In this document: positions 32,617 to 44,190 of the stretch, piece by piece
Position numbering within the stretch: the stretch's first letter is position 1
Layout of the letters: each line of letters opens with the position of its first letter
DNA from: Rhabdophis nuchalis
Lineage: Eukaryota > Chordata > Lepidosauria > Squamata > Natricidae
Direction: 5' to 3'
Assembly (NCBI GenBank): GCA_039707465.1
Contig: CM077647.1
Coordinates: forward strand, 174,895,663-174,959,662
DNA: 64,000 nt
Position numbers and translations under genes: made by a program
The notes under the pieces: model-generated
What the model was told of the DNA's origin: nothing
What the model saw: the letters and a program-made list of their open reading frames with translations, nothing else
The model's database searches: none

Positions 32617-33610
32617 TTCTCTTAAACAAATAAATGCAAAGCCGTCCAACGTGTTATATTTTTCTGGTTGTAAGAAGCACCTGATTATAAGACGCAGCTA
32701 AATTTAGAAGAGGAAAACAACAAAAAAAGTTTTTGATCTCCCACTTGCTGCAGTTTTTCTCCCAATTGATATCAGAGTAGTTAAAGTCTCCCATTACCAC
32801 TGTGATATGTTCTACATACATTTATTAATTGATAATTCTGGTCACCATACCTTCAGAAGGATATTATGGAAATGGAAAAGGTGCAGAGGACGGCAATCGG
32901 AAAGATTACGGGGCTGGAACACTTTCCTTACCATCTGAGGCTGCAACGGCTGGGCCTCTTCACTCTAGAACGACGGCACCTGAGAGGTGACCTGATTGAA
33001 GTCTATAAAATCATGCACGGTGTGGACAAAGTAGAAAAGGAAAAACTGTTTTCCCTATTGCACAACACTACAACTAGGGGGCACTCCATGAAACTTTTGG
33101 AAGCTAGACCTCAAACAAATAAGAAGAAGTACTTTTTCACCCAGAGAATCACTGGTCTATGGAACTCCCTGCCAGAAGAAGTGTTGACAGTTGTCAGCCT
33201 CGACACCTTTAAGAAAGGATTAGACGAGTTCATGGAGTATCCATGGCTATCATTATGGATGCCTAAGGACACCCTCCGGGTTGGAGAGATAGGCAGGATA
33301 TCTCTCAATGCCATTTGCAGGGAATCATAAGCAGGTGAAGACATCTGCTTGGGAAGACCCTGAAGCAAATGGGGAGCCACTGTGTGAGACAGAATGCTGG
33401 AGTAGATTGGCTGTGGCCTGTTCCAGCAAGTCTATTCTTATGTTCTTATGATTAGCAAAGAGTTCATCTATTTCTTCTGCTTGTTTGGATGCCCTGTAGT
33501 ATATGCCTATATCAATGTCATTTTCCCATTTTATATTGACCCGTATGCATTCTAGGAGGTTGTCATCCTGGGTTTTATGTATTTCTATAGAGATGTAGTA
33601 ATTATATATT
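32617..33610 (-). mobile_element. CR1 endonuclease fragment with nested plus-strand CR1 (32835-33450), copy 2
   Basis: Counterpart of 5193-6190. The nested CR1 encodes EKVQRTAIGKITGLEHFPYH, RRHLRGDLIEVYKIMHGVD and RITGLWNSLPEEVL on the plus strand, then loses about 10 bp relative to copy 1 near the C-terminus. Confidence 0.75.
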
Positions 33611-33612
33611 TT

Positions 33613-34040
33613 GCTGATCCACTGTGCTGCTCTAAGTGGCTGCTGTGGACACTGCCGCTTAGTTGGACCTCTGCACTGCTCTCAGCCACTGCTGTTCAAC
33701 CCTGCTCTTCTCAGCTGCTGCTGGTATGCCATGGTCCTCTCAGTCACTGCTGTAGGTACCGCTGCTCAGTTGATCCTCTATGCTACTCTCAGCCACTACT
33801 AGATCACCACTCTGCTCTTACTCTTCTTGGTGTGCTTCACTCTTCTTCTATGCTATTCTGCACAGCAGCTGTCAAATCTGCAGGTCTACCATCATCTAGG
33901 TCCATTTCACTACTGCTCAGTGGCCTGAATTTGCACTGCACAGGTTCCACTCAGGTGTCAGGCTGGGTCACTGGGCTGCCTGTCAGCTTGGCTACCTCTC
34001 AGCTGTGCCACTTCTCAATTTGGTCACTTCTCATCTGGGC
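33613..34040. repeat. CT-rich imperfect minisatellite, copy 2
   Basis: Counterpart of 6195-6625, with the empty LINE site near 34035. The remaining 34041-34470 is the 3' flank of gene C. Confidence 0.65.
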
Positions 34041-34470
34041 TCCCTCATACGTCTTTGTTCAAGAGGTGCAAGTTCTTTTTTTACAACCTCCTGTCACTAA
34101 TCTTGATGTAACTCTCTTGATATAGTTTGCAAGCAGAGAGAGGTATACATTTTTTCTATGATTTGAGCTGAATTTCAGCAGATATTCTTTAAAAATGCCA
34201 CACTTCTATTGTAAACTAATTCAAATCACTCTTTGGTATGATCATTGGTCAACATACACTTTGAATAAAACATGAGACAGAAAGAAAAATACATTTCTTT
34301 TCATTTCACTACATTTCCCATATTACTCATATCTGATAACAGGTTGCTTGGGAAATAGATGTATTGGTAGAGTGAAACACATATAAGATCCGTATAACTT
34401 TCCTACAAAAGAATTCTTTCTATTCCTTTTTTTCAACTCTTTTGCTCAACCAGAAAGATCACATGGGGCA

Positions 34471-35369
34471 CTAATTCCTCTTTGTGAGTTGCTCTCTGTG
34501 GTTAAGGTCAGGCCGGAAAACTATGATGTAGCACTTTGGCAAGAATATGCATCCCAGCAATGCAGCACTGGAGGCCAAGATGGAGAAGACCTCCACAGCT
34601 ACCATGGCTTTTCCTTTTGTGCTCAGATAGGCTGGAAAGAAGGAGATCCAAACACTGCAAAAGGCCAGCATGCTGAAGGTGATGAACTTGGCTTCGTTAA
34701 AGCTGTCAGGTAATTTACGGGCAAGGAAAGCCACAATGAAGCTGGCAATGGCCAAGATACCCATGTAGCCCAAGACACAGTAGAAGAAGAAAGGTGACCC
34801 CTCATTGCATTGTAAAATCATTTCTTGGGGCACTGAGTGCATGTCCAACTCAGGGAATGGGGGAGATGTTGACAACCAAATTATACAGATACATAATTGT
34901 AACAGAGAGCATGAGAGGACAATAGAAAAGGCTAATCTTTTCCCCACCCATTTCCTCATCTGAGATCCAGGTTTAGTGGCCATGAAAGCCACGACTACAG
35001 TGATAGTTTTGGCCAGTACACTAGAAATGGCCACTGAGAAGGTGATACCAAAAGTTGGTTGTCGGAGAAGGCAGGTCACTTTGCCAGGTTGGCTGAGGAA
35101 GAGCAAAGAGGAGAGAAAACAGAAAAGAAGAGAGAGAAGGAGTGTATAGGTGAGGGACCTGTTGTTGGCTTTGACAATGGGAGTATTCCTATACTTAATA
35201 AAAGTTCCAAGTACCCAAGAGGTGAAGAAGAAGAAACAAAGAGCTGCTGAGGATAAACCAATTCCTAAACTTTCTTCAAAAGTTAGAAAGACCAGAAGTT
35301 TCAGGTTACAGCCGTTCTTTTCTTTATTTGGATATTGATCTTCTGAACAATCAAAGCAATTTTTCATAT
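34471..35369 (-). CDS. Gene C exon 6: seven-transmembrane domain
   Basis: 899-bp terminal exon, intact, nearly identical to gene A exon 6. The gene carries Ala where A has Ser in VEVFSIL.SS. Confidence 0.95.
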
Positions 35370-35658
35370 CTGGAAGAAAAGTAAAACAGTTTTACATCTA
35401 CAAGATGATATCCTGGCATTTCTGGTATTATTTAGAAGAAGGAGTCTGTGTGGACCATGGCAAAACTGTGTTGTACAGTACAGCAGTACAATAGAAGCCA
35501 TTTGAAGGCACAACAGGATGTATTGTAATAGAATACAGGGCCCAAAGGATGTTACGGCTGTCTTACCCCCTTAATTTTTGTTTCCAGAGATAAAGTCGGC
35601 TGTTTAGCAGATTTGGTGGAAATTGTTCAAGGCATTCTAGACATTTACTTGAACATAA

Positions 35659-35697
<39 letters not shown>

Positions 35698-38600
35698 GAG
35701 ATGGGGGGAGAATGCAATTTTTTAGATAACTTGATGCATTCTATAATACTCAAAATCAGCTCTAAGTAAGAAACTACTAACAAGTAGTTATTAATTTTTG
35801 TTTAAGTCTAATGAAAAATGGTAAAATGTCTACTTTACCATTTTGATTTGAAATCTTCCCTTCTGGGCATGGAACACAGTCATAGCAGCAGAACTGATCC
35901 CCCTCAATCGCTTTCTTCCAGGATCCCGGGAGACAGGGGTCACTGCATCGAGAATGTGGAGGAACCTGGTGATAAGCACAAAAGGTTTTGAAAGGAGAGA
36001 TATTTAAAACACTTCATAATATTTATCCTTTATATAGAGAAATTATTTTTCACTTTGCAAAAGAATACTGAATTCATCAATTTCATCACCAACTTAAAAA
36101 GGTGTAGAAACCACAATGATGTAGAAAAGTTCCTGTTTGAAGGACAGGGTGGGAAAATCATAAAATCACTCTTGTGATTTTAAATGGAAAGGCAAACCAA
36201 ATATGCAAACATGGCTTTTGTACTGTAATGTCATTTTCTCAAATTGATGAGTGTTTGATTATCAACAACATTTGAAAAGAATATTCCATTCTTTCTTTAA
36301 AATACATGAATAAGTTTTGGAATCAGATTAGGTTAAATATGGCATCATAATGGATTAAGACACGGTCAATTCACTAATCTGATACCTGTTTAAAAACTGG
36401 ACTCCAGACAATCAAATCTTCATCGATCCATAATTCCTTCCCTGTTGGAGCCTCTGGATCCAGTTTTCCAACTCTAATTCTCTGAAAGGATCTGTTTGGA
36501 AAAGTGATTAAGTTGGTGATGTCAAATCCACCAGTTACTTTCCCTCTTTCATTCAGGAACACTCTCTCCCCAGCTGAATTGTTAAAAGAAATGCCTTGAA
36601 GAAATGGATGGAGCTAATTGAAAAAGACAAGAAGAGAGAGGGAATCAATAGTAATAAAACAGAAAAGAGATCATAATCAATTTTCATTCACTCATTCTGC
36701 CCATTCCAATAACTATTGTTAAATATGTAAACTAAGAAATTTTATAATCACTATTGTATGGAAATATATATGTCAATTCTTTTATTTATTTGATACTAGC
36801 TGTACCCGCCATGCATTGCTGTGGCCAAGTTTGGTTAAATGAAAAAGTTTCCCCTCATAGACCCTCTCAGTGACCCCTTCCATCTCTGCCTCAGTTTCCC
36901 CTCCCTCTCCCTCCCCTCCCTCTCTTACTCTACCTACGTACCTACCTACCTACCTACTACCTACGTACCTACCTACCTACCTACCTACCTACCTACCTAC
37001 CTACCTACGGTATTTCTCCCTCTCTCTATTGCTCTACCTACCTACCTACTGCAGAAAGCTCAGCTTGTTATTCAAGAAAGGTTCATGAGCTATGCCAATA
37101 GTCCTTAGCAAATTGATCATTTTTGGAAGAGACAAGAAAAAGTAATGTAAATTATCATTTTAACTAACTGTTATTGTGCAACCTCTGGTGATTTATTCAA
37201 TAACTATTGACAACTAAACTATGTTTTGCATAGGAGCTCCTGGATGGCCAGAATAGCAGAATACCTAAATGACAAAATAAGAAAACAAACCAGTTTTTCT
37301 GTATCTGTTTTATACAACCAAACTTCACAGAATTGCTAGGGACATTGGATATTATAGTCCACCACCCTGGTCATGGAGATACTACTACAATTTAGAGGCT
37401 CTAACCTCTTCATAAAAATCTCTACTTAGGTAGCACCCATGATTTCTAAAGGCACACATTTTATACGAATTCATTGTGCCTTATTTCTATGTTTTTCTCA
37501 TACTTAAGTTGATTCCACATGCAGAAAATATTAAGACTTTCCACAATGGGTTCAAAAGATAATTCTACATCAAACTGCTCATTGAAATAAAAGAAGAGTC
37601 CAAAGCAAAGGGAATACCTGCCAAGGCTGCAACTGTGGAAGATCAGGGTTTTTGCCCATCATGGTTTTCTTCCTATTGAACCCCAACATGTGTAGAGACT
37701 GCAAGGCATGAGCCACAGCATAAACAGCATTGTAGATGCTGTAGCTTTGGCCAGTCATTTCCATTTCAAATACAGGTGCAGGAAGATCCTCCAACTTCAT
37801 CTCCTGAGTGCATTTCCTACTGTCTACTTCTTGTATGTCTGATTTTGGAATTGAACACTCAAATGATTGTTCCCAAACATTCTGCCGAAACCCATCTCTG
37901 TTGTCTGAAAAAGGTTTGATGGTCTGAAGAAATTCCTTGAAACCTGCAACTGCTGTTGAATGAACAGTGAAGGAAAGAGCCCCATGGAACATCTGGAGAT
38001 CCCATGCAATTTGTACACCTGAGAGTATAAAATCAATCTGTGCAGTCATGATCCAAACCTTTCTAAATAAGGCAATTTCCTTGCTGTCAGGATCGACCAT
38101 AAATGTTGCCAATCTTAGCCATATAATTGTCCAGGCTTCTCCATAGACAAGAAATGCATTGGCTTTGCTATTCATCATATTGATGGAGATAATGTTGATT
38201 GTTTGATAAAATTCTCGTAATTTTTCCAAGTGGTTTTGTTGTTGAAGTCTTTCTATAAATGCTGAGCAGATGCCATTCTGGGCAAGTAAGGGCTGCATTT
38301 TCTGTAAGAAATTTTCTCCATTGTTGTTATCAACAGAAAATATCCCAATCCATGTCCAGCTGAAATGATGAAGCAGTTGAACAATCCCAATGTTCTGCTG
38401 GTTCTCTTTGGGGACCATGAAATAAAGTGAAGAGAGCTTCCTGGTCTGAAATTCCTCCTGAGATAATGTGCCATACGTCAGCTAAAAGAAAGTCCAGTAG
38501 GTTTCTTTTGAGTCTCTAGATAAAATTTATTTTCCTCTCTTGTTTTCATATCAAATATAGCCAAGGAACATTATTGTCCTAGCATTCTTTTATGAATATA

Positions 38601-41148
38601 GTAACAGATTCTGAGGATGTTCTCATTGCATGAAAATATTTCAAACACATGATCAATTGTTTTAATAGAAGCCATTCTAATCTTCCCCCAGGTATGGAAT
38701 CACCCCTGATACTTACTTCCTATAACTGGCAATAGTAATTTCAGGAACGAATGCTAAGTAGTAGACCTCAATTTTTACAGAATATGTTAAGACTAATTTC
38801 TGATGGCCATTAATTATTCCACAACTACCATAAGATTCAGAATTTTCTTCTCAACCCCTTCAGAACTTACTTGTGGAATCTTGAGGAAGCCTGTAATTTC
38901 AGCTATATAAAATGATGTGACAAAATCCAATCCCCCAATGATGGCCATGAGATTCTTCTGGTTATCACATTTGTAGTTAGGGACAAATTCCTGGGATTTG
39001 AAAAGCAGGTCCAGAGTGGTGCGATAGGTCATCCTTGAATTATAATAACTGTCATAGATGTGGAACCCAAGAGTGATATTAGGTAAGATCTGGGAGTCCT
39101 CATTGATCTCCTTCACAGCAAAAGCCAAGGCGAGGATGTGCTGGTAGAATTTGATTAATACACTGCAAATGATTTAATACCCCAGTTGAAAAAGGAAGTT
39201 GGCAAATTTTCCTAAGGTGGCATCATTTTTATATGAAAGAACAAGCATTTCTTTCCCTGATGAAGGTTGCCACAACAGCATCAAAGTTTCACACCTTATA
39301 TGACCCCTGTTCTTTAGCCTGGCAACTCCTTTGTCCTTTGTCTGGCAACTCTGTGCATGTGCACACTGGCAACAGGCTCCATCTGTTCATCTGCCTCACT
39401 GATGTCTGACTCTGAAGGCAGCTGATAACTGGCATATGTCTTTTGCCCCCTCTCTGAATCCGATGCAGAGCTCTCATCAGAGCCTTCCCCAAACTCCAGG
39501 ACTGGCTCATCTTCCTCCCTAACCTCCTCACTCTCCGAATCTCCTGCCAGAGCTGCTGGCCACTGGCATGTCACAACAGCATCAAAGTTTCACACCTTAT
39601 ATGACAAACACTTCACCCTAAAGTAAAGAAAATGTTTACTCTCCTGAAACCACTTGAAAGCTAGAGAACCTTTCACTCTTACATAGCCCTAGCACTTAGA
39701 CTTGTTTTAGAACAAATATACTTTAATTTTCTTAATTATTAAACATATTTCTATGCCTTCAAGGTCAAAATGGGTACGGTTTTCAGTGGCTTAAATAGAA
39801 AAAATACAGCATCAAACATATTAAAGGCACAGTGAAAACACAAGAGTGTTACAACAATAAAAAGAGAATAAAATGAGAAAACGTTGCAGTCCGGTCACAG
39901 GCTACACATCCAACCATACTACCAATGTCATAACTAACTGCTGCCAACAGAAATTGTGTCATTTTAATGGAATAATTATCTAAAATTTGAAACTGGATAA
40001 AAACGTAACTAATGAATTAGGTTAAATCAACTACTGAATCATAGCTACGGTCATAACAAAGAATAAAATTTCAAGATACACGATCACTTGCATTATGGGT
40101 GAAACATTTTGATTGCAATGCCTTCTCTACTTAATTGCACAAAAACTTTGTTATGATGCTATGTGGAATTTAAGATGAATACTGGCATATTTAGTCATTG
40201 GTTGCTGTATTTGAGGGCTAGATTCCAAGTACTAACTACAAGTGAGGTTCTAGTACAACTTCCTTAATGAACTGTGATCTTGGCATGTCAGTGTGTATTA
40301 ATTTCAAGTGGAAATTGAAGTGCAGGAACATTTTGTTGTGTTAGAATGTTGATTATAGGCATATAGAGATTGAAGGATTTATAATTTTGTATCTTATCTG
40401 CTAATTACTTTGTTTCACTTTCTTGGGGAAAGTTATTTTCTCTCCCAGCATTTCCCTTATGTTTTTTTCTGATATTCGTCTTCTGACATCAGTTAATGTG
40501 TGGCCACATTTGTTTTTTTTTTTTGTCTTTTGTATTATCATTATCATTATCCTCATCATCCAGGTCCTTGGAAAGGACTCAACAGGTAGATAAAACTCCC
40601 AAATCCATCTCACTGTGTGACCAACCCTTCAGACAATTAATGTCAGGCTTTGCACATGCCATATAAGCACTTAAACCTATATACCGCTTTGCAGTGCTTT
40701 GCAGCCCTCTCTAAGCGATTTGCAAAGTCAGCTTATTTCCCTCAACAATCTGGGTCCTCATTTTACCCACCTCAGAAGGATGGAAGGCTGAGTCAACCTT
40801 GATCTTGGTGAGATTCAATGTGCCAAATTCTAGGCAGCCAGCAATGATCAGAAGTAGCCTGCGGTATTGCACTCTAACCACTCTGCCACCAAGGCTCAAG
40901 CAATTTTGGGGAAACTGATATAAATTTAGAAAAAGAAAAAGGAACCCTTACTTTGGGGTGTCATCAGATTTTATAACAGGATGTTCCTTAAAATCAACTT
41001 CATAAAGAATGTAATAGGTGAGGGACACTATCCCACCCATGACAATGTCCCCAGGTAGGTACCACTCATGTGGAACAGGGAAAGCATCACTCGCAGGGCA
41101 GCTCAGAGTCACGATTTTCTTCACCAGAAATATCAGGAGAAGCAGCAT
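34471..41148 (-). CDS. Gene C: vomeronasal type-2 receptor (six coding exons)
   Basis: Class C chemosensory GPCR, same plan as gene A. Coding exons: 40952-41148, 38871-39162, 37618-38481, 36386-36613, 35839-35965, 34471-35369; 2607 nt, about 868 aa, all phases and GT/AG sites consistent. The start is the ATG at 41148, followed by a hydrophobic signal peptide ([10 protein letters not shown]). Exons 4-6 and their introns nearly equal those of gene A, because both lie in the segmental duplication, while exons 1-3 group with B and D. Intron 3 is shortened to about 1 kb by a deletion that removed most of the Helitron. Confidence 0.93.
36796..37050 (-). mobile_element. Helitron remnant in intron 3 of gene C
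   Basis: It retains the CTAG terminus and hairpin of the copy at 10092-11074 plus part of the (TACC)n run. It is then cut by a deletion joining ctact to gcagaaagctc, corresponding to loss of about 10363-11893 of copy 1. Confidence 0.85.
37618..38481 (-). CDS. Gene C exon 3: main ligand-binding exon
   Basis: 864 bp, phase 0. Similar to B and D across its length ([21 protein letters not shown]), unlike A. Confidence 0.93.
39265..39600 (-). mobile_element. Truncated LTR-like repeat in intron 1 of gene C
   Basis: It is homologous to parts of 25065-25640 and 55235-55700, including the segment encoding an acidic Ser/Asp/Glu-rich frame. It contains no polyA-like end because that side is missing. 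Confidence 0.45.
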
Positions 41149-41756
41149 CTTCACTCTTGAAAATCTCTCTCTCTTTCATCCTATTCTGCCATAAAGGTTG
41201 TATTAGTCCAATAGCTAATCCAGTGATTAATTCAAGGTGTGTATCTGAGCGTGCACATAATCAGAAATTTCACCATTGGGTATTGGGAGTTACACGAGAG
41301 TGCAAATTCATGTCTTGAATCGCATCAGGGTTTGAATAGTTACTCTGGCAGAGGAGAACAGAGGGAGGAAACCTGTAGCAATGTCTGACACATAGCCATT
41401 ATTATCGGTATGACAATCTCCCTGGGGTTCAAGAAACATTGATTGCTGTTGAATTGAAATAAGCCTTCTGTGCACTCTTTGATGCTTCTGGCTAGTATAG
41501 AAAATATGGTGATTCCTGTAGGAGATGATTACTTTGTTTTTGATGAGAGAATAACTGGCCAATGTTTAAATGCCCACTTGCTAAGAAAATACACAGAGAT
41601 GAATTTGCAATACAAAATTGCTTCATTTTTGAAATGTATGTTATTTTTGCAATGAATAATAAATGAATTTCACCTTCCTTTGCATGGCTCTGAGATGCAT
41701 TGATAATTTTGACGTTCCCTCATTTTAAGAAATTTCTCTTGGGCTAATGAGCCATA
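41149..41756 (-). promoter_or_regulatory. 5' flank of gene C
   Basis: Shared with the 5' flanks of B, D and E. Probable 5' UTR and promoter, no core element identified. Confidence 0.4.
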
Positions 41757-41875
41757 TGAATAGAATAGAATAGAGTAGAGTAGAGTAGAGTAGAGTAGAG
41801 TAGAGTAGAGTAGAGTAGAGTAGAGTAGAATAGAATAGAATATATTAGAATAGAATAGAATAGAATAATATTAGT
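41757..41875. repeat. (AATAG)n/(AGTAG)n microsatellite
   Basis: Pentanucleotide array with a central block of variant units (tagag) flanked by agaat units. It adjoins LINE 3' ends. Confidence 0.95.
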
Positions 41876-42395
41876 ATTTATTAGATTTGTATACCGCACC
41901 TTCTCCCTTTCAGGACTCAGGGCGGTGTACAGGCAGCGATAAAAATCAATAATACAAAACATAAAATATATTAAATATATTATATAATTAGCCTGTCCTT
42001 AAAACCCATGCTAAAAACCCCTAATAAAACAGTTTAAAAGTACGACATGCCGGCCGCACGAAATACATAGGTCTTCAAGGCCCGACGGAAGAGGCGTATG
42101 TCCGTGGTCATCTGTAGGTCAGGAAGTAGGTCATTCCAGAGGGCAGGTGCTGCCACAGAGAAGCCTCTCCCCCTGGGGGTCGCCAGCCGACATTGCCTGG
42201 CCGACGGCACCCTGAGGATGCGATCTCTGTGGGAGTGCATTGGTCGGTGGGAGGTATTTGGCAGCAGGAGGTGGTCTTGCAAATCGCCAGGTCCCTTGCC
42301 ATGGAGCGCTTTGAAGATGGTCACTAATATCTTGAAGTGCACCTGAAAAGCCACAGGCAGTCAATGCAGTTCATGCAGTATTTGATTGATTTGAT
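41876..42395 (-). mobile_element. CR1/L2-group LINE 3' end
   Basis: Minus strand 42034-42354 encodes an RT C-terminus (FKILVTIFKALHGKGPGDL, ALWNDLLPDLQMTTDIRLF). The element's 3' UTR (gtataccgcacc, cagggcggtgtaca) lies at the lower coordinates. It is 5'-truncated. Confidence 0.8.
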
Positions 42396-44015
42396 TTGAT
42401 TTTATTTTATTAGATTTCTAGACTGCCCCCTCTCCCCGAGGGGACTCGGGGTGGTGTACAGGTAAAAAATTAAAAAGAGACATCAATATTACATATAAAC
42501 TAAAATCCAATTAAATAATCCCCTGTACAAATTTATAAAAATTAAAAACTTGACCTTAAAACCTAATCACATAATTTAAAATTACAAACTGAGGTGGGAA
42601 GCATGGAATTAGCCCAGGCCGGCTAGTTGAAACAGGTGGATTTTGAGTTTCTGGCAGAAGGAGTGGAGGTCCGTGGTCGTTCTAATGTCAGGAGGAAGGT
42701 CATTCCAGAGGGTCGGGCCCATCACAGAGAAGGCCCTTCCCCTGGGCGTCGCCCGCTGGCATTGCCTAGTGGACGGCACCCGGAGAAGTCCCTTTCTGTG
42801 AGAGCGAATCGGCCGAAGGGATGTATGGGGCAGGATATGATCCCTCAAATAACTAGGTCATGTGCCATGGAGCGATTTGAACATAATAACCAACACCTTG
42901 AAACACACCCGAAAGGCCACAGGCAGCCAGTGTAGCCCGCGCAGGAGAGGTGTTACGTGGGAGTATCTAATGACTCCCAGAACTGCCCGCGCGGCCGCAT
43001 TCTGGACCAGCTGTAGCCTTTGGATGCATCTCAAGGGGAGCCCCATGTAGAGAGCGTTACAGTAGTCTAGACGGGACATCACAAGCGCATGAGTGACTGT
43101 GCGAAGGGCGTCCCGGTCCAATAGGGGACGCAACTGGCGCACCAGGCGAACCTGGTGAAACGCCCCCTTGCCACGGCTGTCACATGGTCATCCATTGACA
43201 GCCGGGCATCTAGGAGGACGCCCAAGTTGCATGCCCGATCCACGGGGGCCAGATGTTCACCCCCAATGGCCAGTGATGGAATCAGCTGGTTGAACCGGGG
43301 CGCCGGTAGCCACAGCCACTCAGTCTTGGACAGGTTGAGCTTGAGTCTGTTACTTCCCATCCAGATCCGCACGAGAGGTGTCACATGGGAGCACCTAAAT
43401 GCTCCAAAAATCCCCCGCGCGGCTACATTCTGAACCAACTGGAGCCTCTGGGTGCACCTCAATGGAAGCCCCATGTAGAGCGCGTTGCAATAGTCCAGGC
43501 AGGAAATGACATGGGCTTGAGTGACCGTGCGTAAAGCATCACGATCCAGAAAGGAGTGAAACTGGCGTATCAGGCGAACCTGATAAAAAAAAAACATGGC
43601 CACGACTGTCATATGATCTTCAAGAGACAGCCAAGAGTCCAGGAGGACACCCAGATTGCAAACCCTCTGTAGGGGCCAATGACTTGCCCCCAATAGTCAG
43701 AGATGGAACCAACTGGCTATACCGTGATGCCAGAAGCCACAGCCACTCGGTCTTGGACGGGTTGAGTCGGAGCCTGTTTCTCCCCATCCAGACTTGCACG
43801 GCCTCCAGACACCGGGCCATCACTTCCACGGCATCGTTGGGGTGGTTTGGGGTAGAGATGTACAACTAGTGTCATCAGCGTACTGATGGAACTCTACCCT
43901 GAAACCACAGATGATCTCACCCAGCGGCTTCATATAGATGTTGAACAGGAGGGGTGAGAAGACCGACCCCTGTGGAACCCCACAAGTGAGGTACCTCGGC
44001 GTCGACCTCCACCCT
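42396..44015 (-). mobile_element. CR1/L2-group LINE with internally repeated RT region
   Basis: Minus strand from 43990 downward shows the RT catalytic region ([20 protein letters not shown], then HQYADDT), then WMGRNRLRLNPSKTEWLWL, then LDYCNALYMGLPLRCTQRLQLVQ. Instead of ending, it resumes at WMGSNRLKLNLSKTEWLWL (near 43360) and runs again through LDYCNALYMGLPLRC to LWNDLPPDIRTTTDL (42609). Frames are broken. Two truncated copies fused head-to-tail or an internal duplication explain it. Confidence 0.75.
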
Positions 44016-44190
44016 CATAGAATAGAATAGAATAGAATAGAATAGAATAGAATGGAATAGAATGGAATAGAATGGAAAAACAGAGTTTGAAGGGAACTTG
44101 GAGATCTTCTAGTTCAACCCCCTGCTCAGGCAGGAAACCCTACACCACTTCAAACAATGGTTAACTAATCTCTTCTTAAAAACTTCCAGT
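44016..44190 (-). mobile_element. CR1 3' end with (AATAG)n tail, left part
   Basis: The (AGAAT)n tail at 44018-44077 passes into CR1 3' sequence (tggagatcttctagttcaacccc, ctcttcttaaaaacttccagt). It is interrupted by the L1 insertion at 44191-45600 and continues at 45614-46090. Confidence 0.85.

Larger units (their letters stand above)
27213..37635. repeat. Segmental duplication, copy 2
   Basis: Partner of 318-12480. It starts in intron 1 of gene B, spans its exon 1, the B-C intergenic DNA and exons 6-4 of gene C, and ends in exon 3 of gene C. Relative to copy 1 it retains the whole of exon 1 and its 5' flank, lacks the LINE of 6626-7286, has one hAT minisatellite unit, and has lost 1.53 kb of intron 3 including most of the Helitron. 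Confidence 0.85.
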
